Assembly: GCF_014396785.1 (NCBI RefSeq)
Contig: NZ_CP060718.1
Coordinates: forward strand, 2,128,501 to 2,192,500
Direction: 5' to 3'
DNA: 64,000 nucleotides
Source of the DNA: Sphingomonas lutea
Lineage (GTDB): Bacteria; Pseudomonadota; Alphaproteobacteria; Sphingomonadales; Sphingomonadaceae
Part shown: in pieces, positions 62,432-64,000 of the stretch
Position numbering within the stretch: position 1 is the stretch's first letter
How the letters are laid out: the number at the start of each line of letters is the position of its first letter
The notes under the pieces: model-generated
The model's database searches: none
Told to the model about the DNA's origin: nothing
The model's input: the letters and a program-made list of their open reading frames with translations, nothing else
Program-made: the position numbers and the translations under genes

Positions 62432-63316
62432 TTAGCGTTTGAGGCGCGACGCAACGTCGGCTTCGACCGCTTGGGCGAGCGCCTGCACGATCGCGCTGCG
62501 ATGCTCGGCCGAGCGCAGCAGCAGTTCGTCATCGGCATTGCTGATATAGCCGGCCTCGAACAGGACGGCGGGCGTATCGGCGCGCTTGAGGACGTGGAAG
62601 GCGGCGAAGCGATGCGGGTCGGGTCGAAGCTCGAATTGGCCGGCCGAGCGTTTGACCAGCCGTCCCGCGAAGGCCGCCGACCTTTGCATTTCCGACCGCA
62701 TGGCAAGGTCGGCAAGGATCGCGCGCACCGACCCGTCGGCTTGGCCAACAAGCTGCATCGCGCCATCGCCATTTGCATTTTGCGCCGCGGAAAGCCGGGC
62801 AGCCTCTGCATCGGACGCGACGTCGGACAGGGAATAGACGGTTGCGCCGCGGGCCAGCGGATTGGGCGCGCTATCGGCGTGGATCGACAGGAACAGACTG
62901 GCGCCGAGGCGGCGCGCGACGGCCGTTCGTTCCTCAAGGGTCAAATAGCGGTCGTCTTCCCGGGTCAGGGCCACGCGCACGCGGCCGCGTTCGACCAGCC
63001 GGTCGCGCAATTCCGTGGCCAGCTGCAACGTCAATGCCTTTTCGTGCACCGCGCCGGAAACGCTCACGGCACCGGGGTCGCGTCCGCCATGTCCAGCGTC
63101 GATGACGATGATCGGCCGTCCCGCGGCATTCGCACCGCCATAGATGCGATTGGTGACGGCGGCGGGAACGTCGAGCGTCAGGCTGGCCTGACTCGCTTCG
63201 CCAAGGACGGGAGACAAGGCGCCACCGCGACCCGCAAGAGCAAGGGCCAGCGCAGCGATTGCCGCGACGCCCAGGCCGATCCCGGCCAGCGTCCGTCTGT
63301 CCCCCAACCCCGTCAC
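62432..63316 (-). CDS. N-acetylmuramoyl-L-alanine amidase (AmiC-like)
   Basis: This roughly 294-residue periplasmic zinc amidase has an N-terminal hydrophobic segment (about 13-31) and an amidase_3 domain: IVIDAGHGGRDPGAV and HEKALTLQLA (zinc His and Glu), LFLSIHADS, and VLFEAGYISN with the catalytic Glu. It cuts the bond between lactyl-muramic acid and L-alanine during septum splitting. No start has a good ribosome site; GTG 63316 is chosen over TTG 63346 for domain spacing. It lies just upstream of mrcA on the same strand. Confidence 0.88.
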   Translation of the reverse strand: MTGLGDRRTLAGIGLGVAAIAALALALAGRGGALSPVLGEASQASLTLDVPAAVTNRIYGGANAAGRPIIVIDAGHGGRDPGAVSVSGAVHEKALTLQLATELRDRLVERGRVRVALTREDDRYLTLEERTAVARRLGASLFLSIHADSAPNPLARGATVYSLSDVASDAEAARLSAAQNANGDGAMQLVGQADGSVRAILADLAMRSEMQRSAAFAGRLVKRSAGQFELRPDPHRFAAFHVLKRADTPAVLFEAGYISNADDELLLRSAEHRSAIVQALAQAVEADVASRLKR

Positions 63317-63719
63317 TCTATCGGCCCGCCAACCCGTTGAACACAAAGCATAGTATCACGCGCAAAAGGTTAAGGTGAAATTATCCATGTTTTCCGCAGA
63401 TTCGGCACCCCGCCGCAGTTGCGGGACATGTGTCGCGGTGCTACTTCATTGCGTCCCCGGCCCCTGCCGGGTTTCCACGCCGCGGCCCGGATCGGCGCGC
63501 GGCTTCACGAGGTTGACGCTCGCATGACGCCACAGAACGCCCTTCGTCCGCTCTTCGCAGAAGCGGCGAACGCGTTCCGCGCCCACAGGGACGCGATGGT
63601 CCAGCGAGCAGAGGCGCTTTCCGTAAATCCCGCCACCGATGCCGGCCACGTGCCGGCGCGGACGGCATCACATATCGCGCGGCAGCGACACGTTCCGCAG
63701 CCGCGCCGGAGAATTTTCA
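63317..63719. other. Long divergent intergenic region with probable rne leader
   Basis: No gene is seen in these 403 bases. The left part has AT-rich patches (AAAAGGTTAAGGTGAAATTATCC near 63363-63390). The right part is GC-rich with potential stems, for example CGGCACCC and GCCGGCCACGTGCCGGCG near 63640. This is about the size of the long untranslated leaders that control RNase E in other bacteria by autoregulation. A conserved structure was not identified by eye. Confidence 0.45.
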
Positions 63720-64000
63720 ATGTCCATGCGCATGCTGATCGACGCGCGCCACCCGGAGGAAACCCGGGTCGCCGTGGTCAAGGGAAACCGGATTGAGGAG
63801 TTTGACTTCGAATCCGCTGAGCACAAGCAGCTCAAAGGGAATATCTATCTCGCCAAGGTAACCAGGGTCGAACCGTCGCTGCAGGCGGCCTTCATCGACT
63901 ATGGTGGAAATCGTCACGGCTTCCTTGCCTTCAGCGAAATCCATCCGGATTATTACCAGATCCCCAAGGCCGACCGTGAAGCCTTGCTTCGCGAAGAGGC
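63720..64000 (+). CDS. rne: Ribonuclease E, 5' part
   Basis: ATG 63720 is preceded by GGAG. The visible 93 residues read MSMRMLIDARHPEETRVAVV, ending GNRIEEFDFES, then the S1 RNA-binding domain NIYLAKVTRVEPSLQAAFIDYGGNRHGFLAFSEI. This is the standard N-terminus of RNase E/G; the long alphaproteobacterial N-terminus and location behind murein-amidase gene are typical. The catalytic part and C-terminal scaffold lie beyond the window. Confidence 0.92.
   Translation, partial: MSMRMLIDARHPEETRVAVVKGNRIEEFDFESAEHKQLKGNIYLAKVTRVEPSLQAAFIDYGGNRHGFLAFSEIHPDYYQIPKADREALLREE

Noticed and set aside
1..64000. CRISPR array, rRNA operon or insertion sequence
   Set aside because: No regularly spaced identical repeats with unique spacers, no rRNA sequence and no transposase motifs were seen.

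Overview
The window is chromosomal DNA of an alphaproteobacterium, most likely a member of the Sphingomonadaceae. This is inferred from high GC content, PrsK/PrsR (PEP-CTERM/EPS-type) regulators, large TonB-dependent receptors, DUF885, DUF2171 and DUF3297 proteins, a PspA/C/B operon, an RF2 gene without programmed frameshift, and GC-rich palindromic repeats between and inside genes. No species can be named from the sequence alone.

Layout. 1-868: lower-GC, probably acquired DNA with a truncated DUF5681 gene, next to tRNA-Ala(CGC). 1161-8048: housekeeping and secreted enzymes (DUF2171 protein, quinone-type oxidoreductase, zinc metallopeptidase, 3-hydroxybutyrate dehydrogenase, DUF4893 lipoprotein, M20 amidohydrolase, aldo/keto reductase). 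8242-11690: prsK-prsR. 11768-15719: two tandem Tat-exported DUF885 proteins and a small membrane protein. 15830-17671: Uup-type ABC-F ATPase. 17811-20278: PhoP/PhoQ-like two-component operon. 20312-26966: polyprenyl diphosphate synthase, phosphatidylcholine synthase, phospholipase D, glycosyltransferase, a lone complex I subunit domain, UDP-GlcNAc 2-epimerase and UDP-glucuronate decarboxylase. 27086-32208: PadR regulator, a 1069-residue TonB-dependent receptor, and two divergent BlaI/MecI-like regulators with matching operator candidates. 32526-41382: tRNA-Glu, DNA glycosylase, glycosyltransferase, YqjI-like PadR regulator, RarA, mechanosensitive channel, tRNA-Thr, two TonB-C-like secreted proteins and exonuclease III. 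41529-46125: candidate small RNA, then a metal-related operon (ZnuD-like receptor, CDF transporter, threonine synthase) behind a Zur-like box. 46277-47839: psp operon with a sigma-54-like promoter and three 24-bp-spaced repeats upstream. 48065-63316: DUF3297, a very large TolB/amidohydrolase protein, branched-chain 2-oxoacid dehydrogenase E1a/E1b/E2, AzoR/HxlR pair, RadC-like JAB protein, methyltransferase lipoprotein, RF2, PBP1a and murein amidase. 63720-end: start of RNase E.

Six conserved genes are split by small indels. Five fit the loss of one base in a G/C run and the sixth fits a 2-base loss, so consensus sequencing error is the first explanation. Palindromic repeats of at least two families occur inside coding sequence (the Uup linker and the E2 linker) as well as between genes. 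The most interesting regulatory signals are the psp upstream repeats, the paired BlaI-type sites, the Zur-like box and a perfect palindrome in front of the YqjI-like gene.
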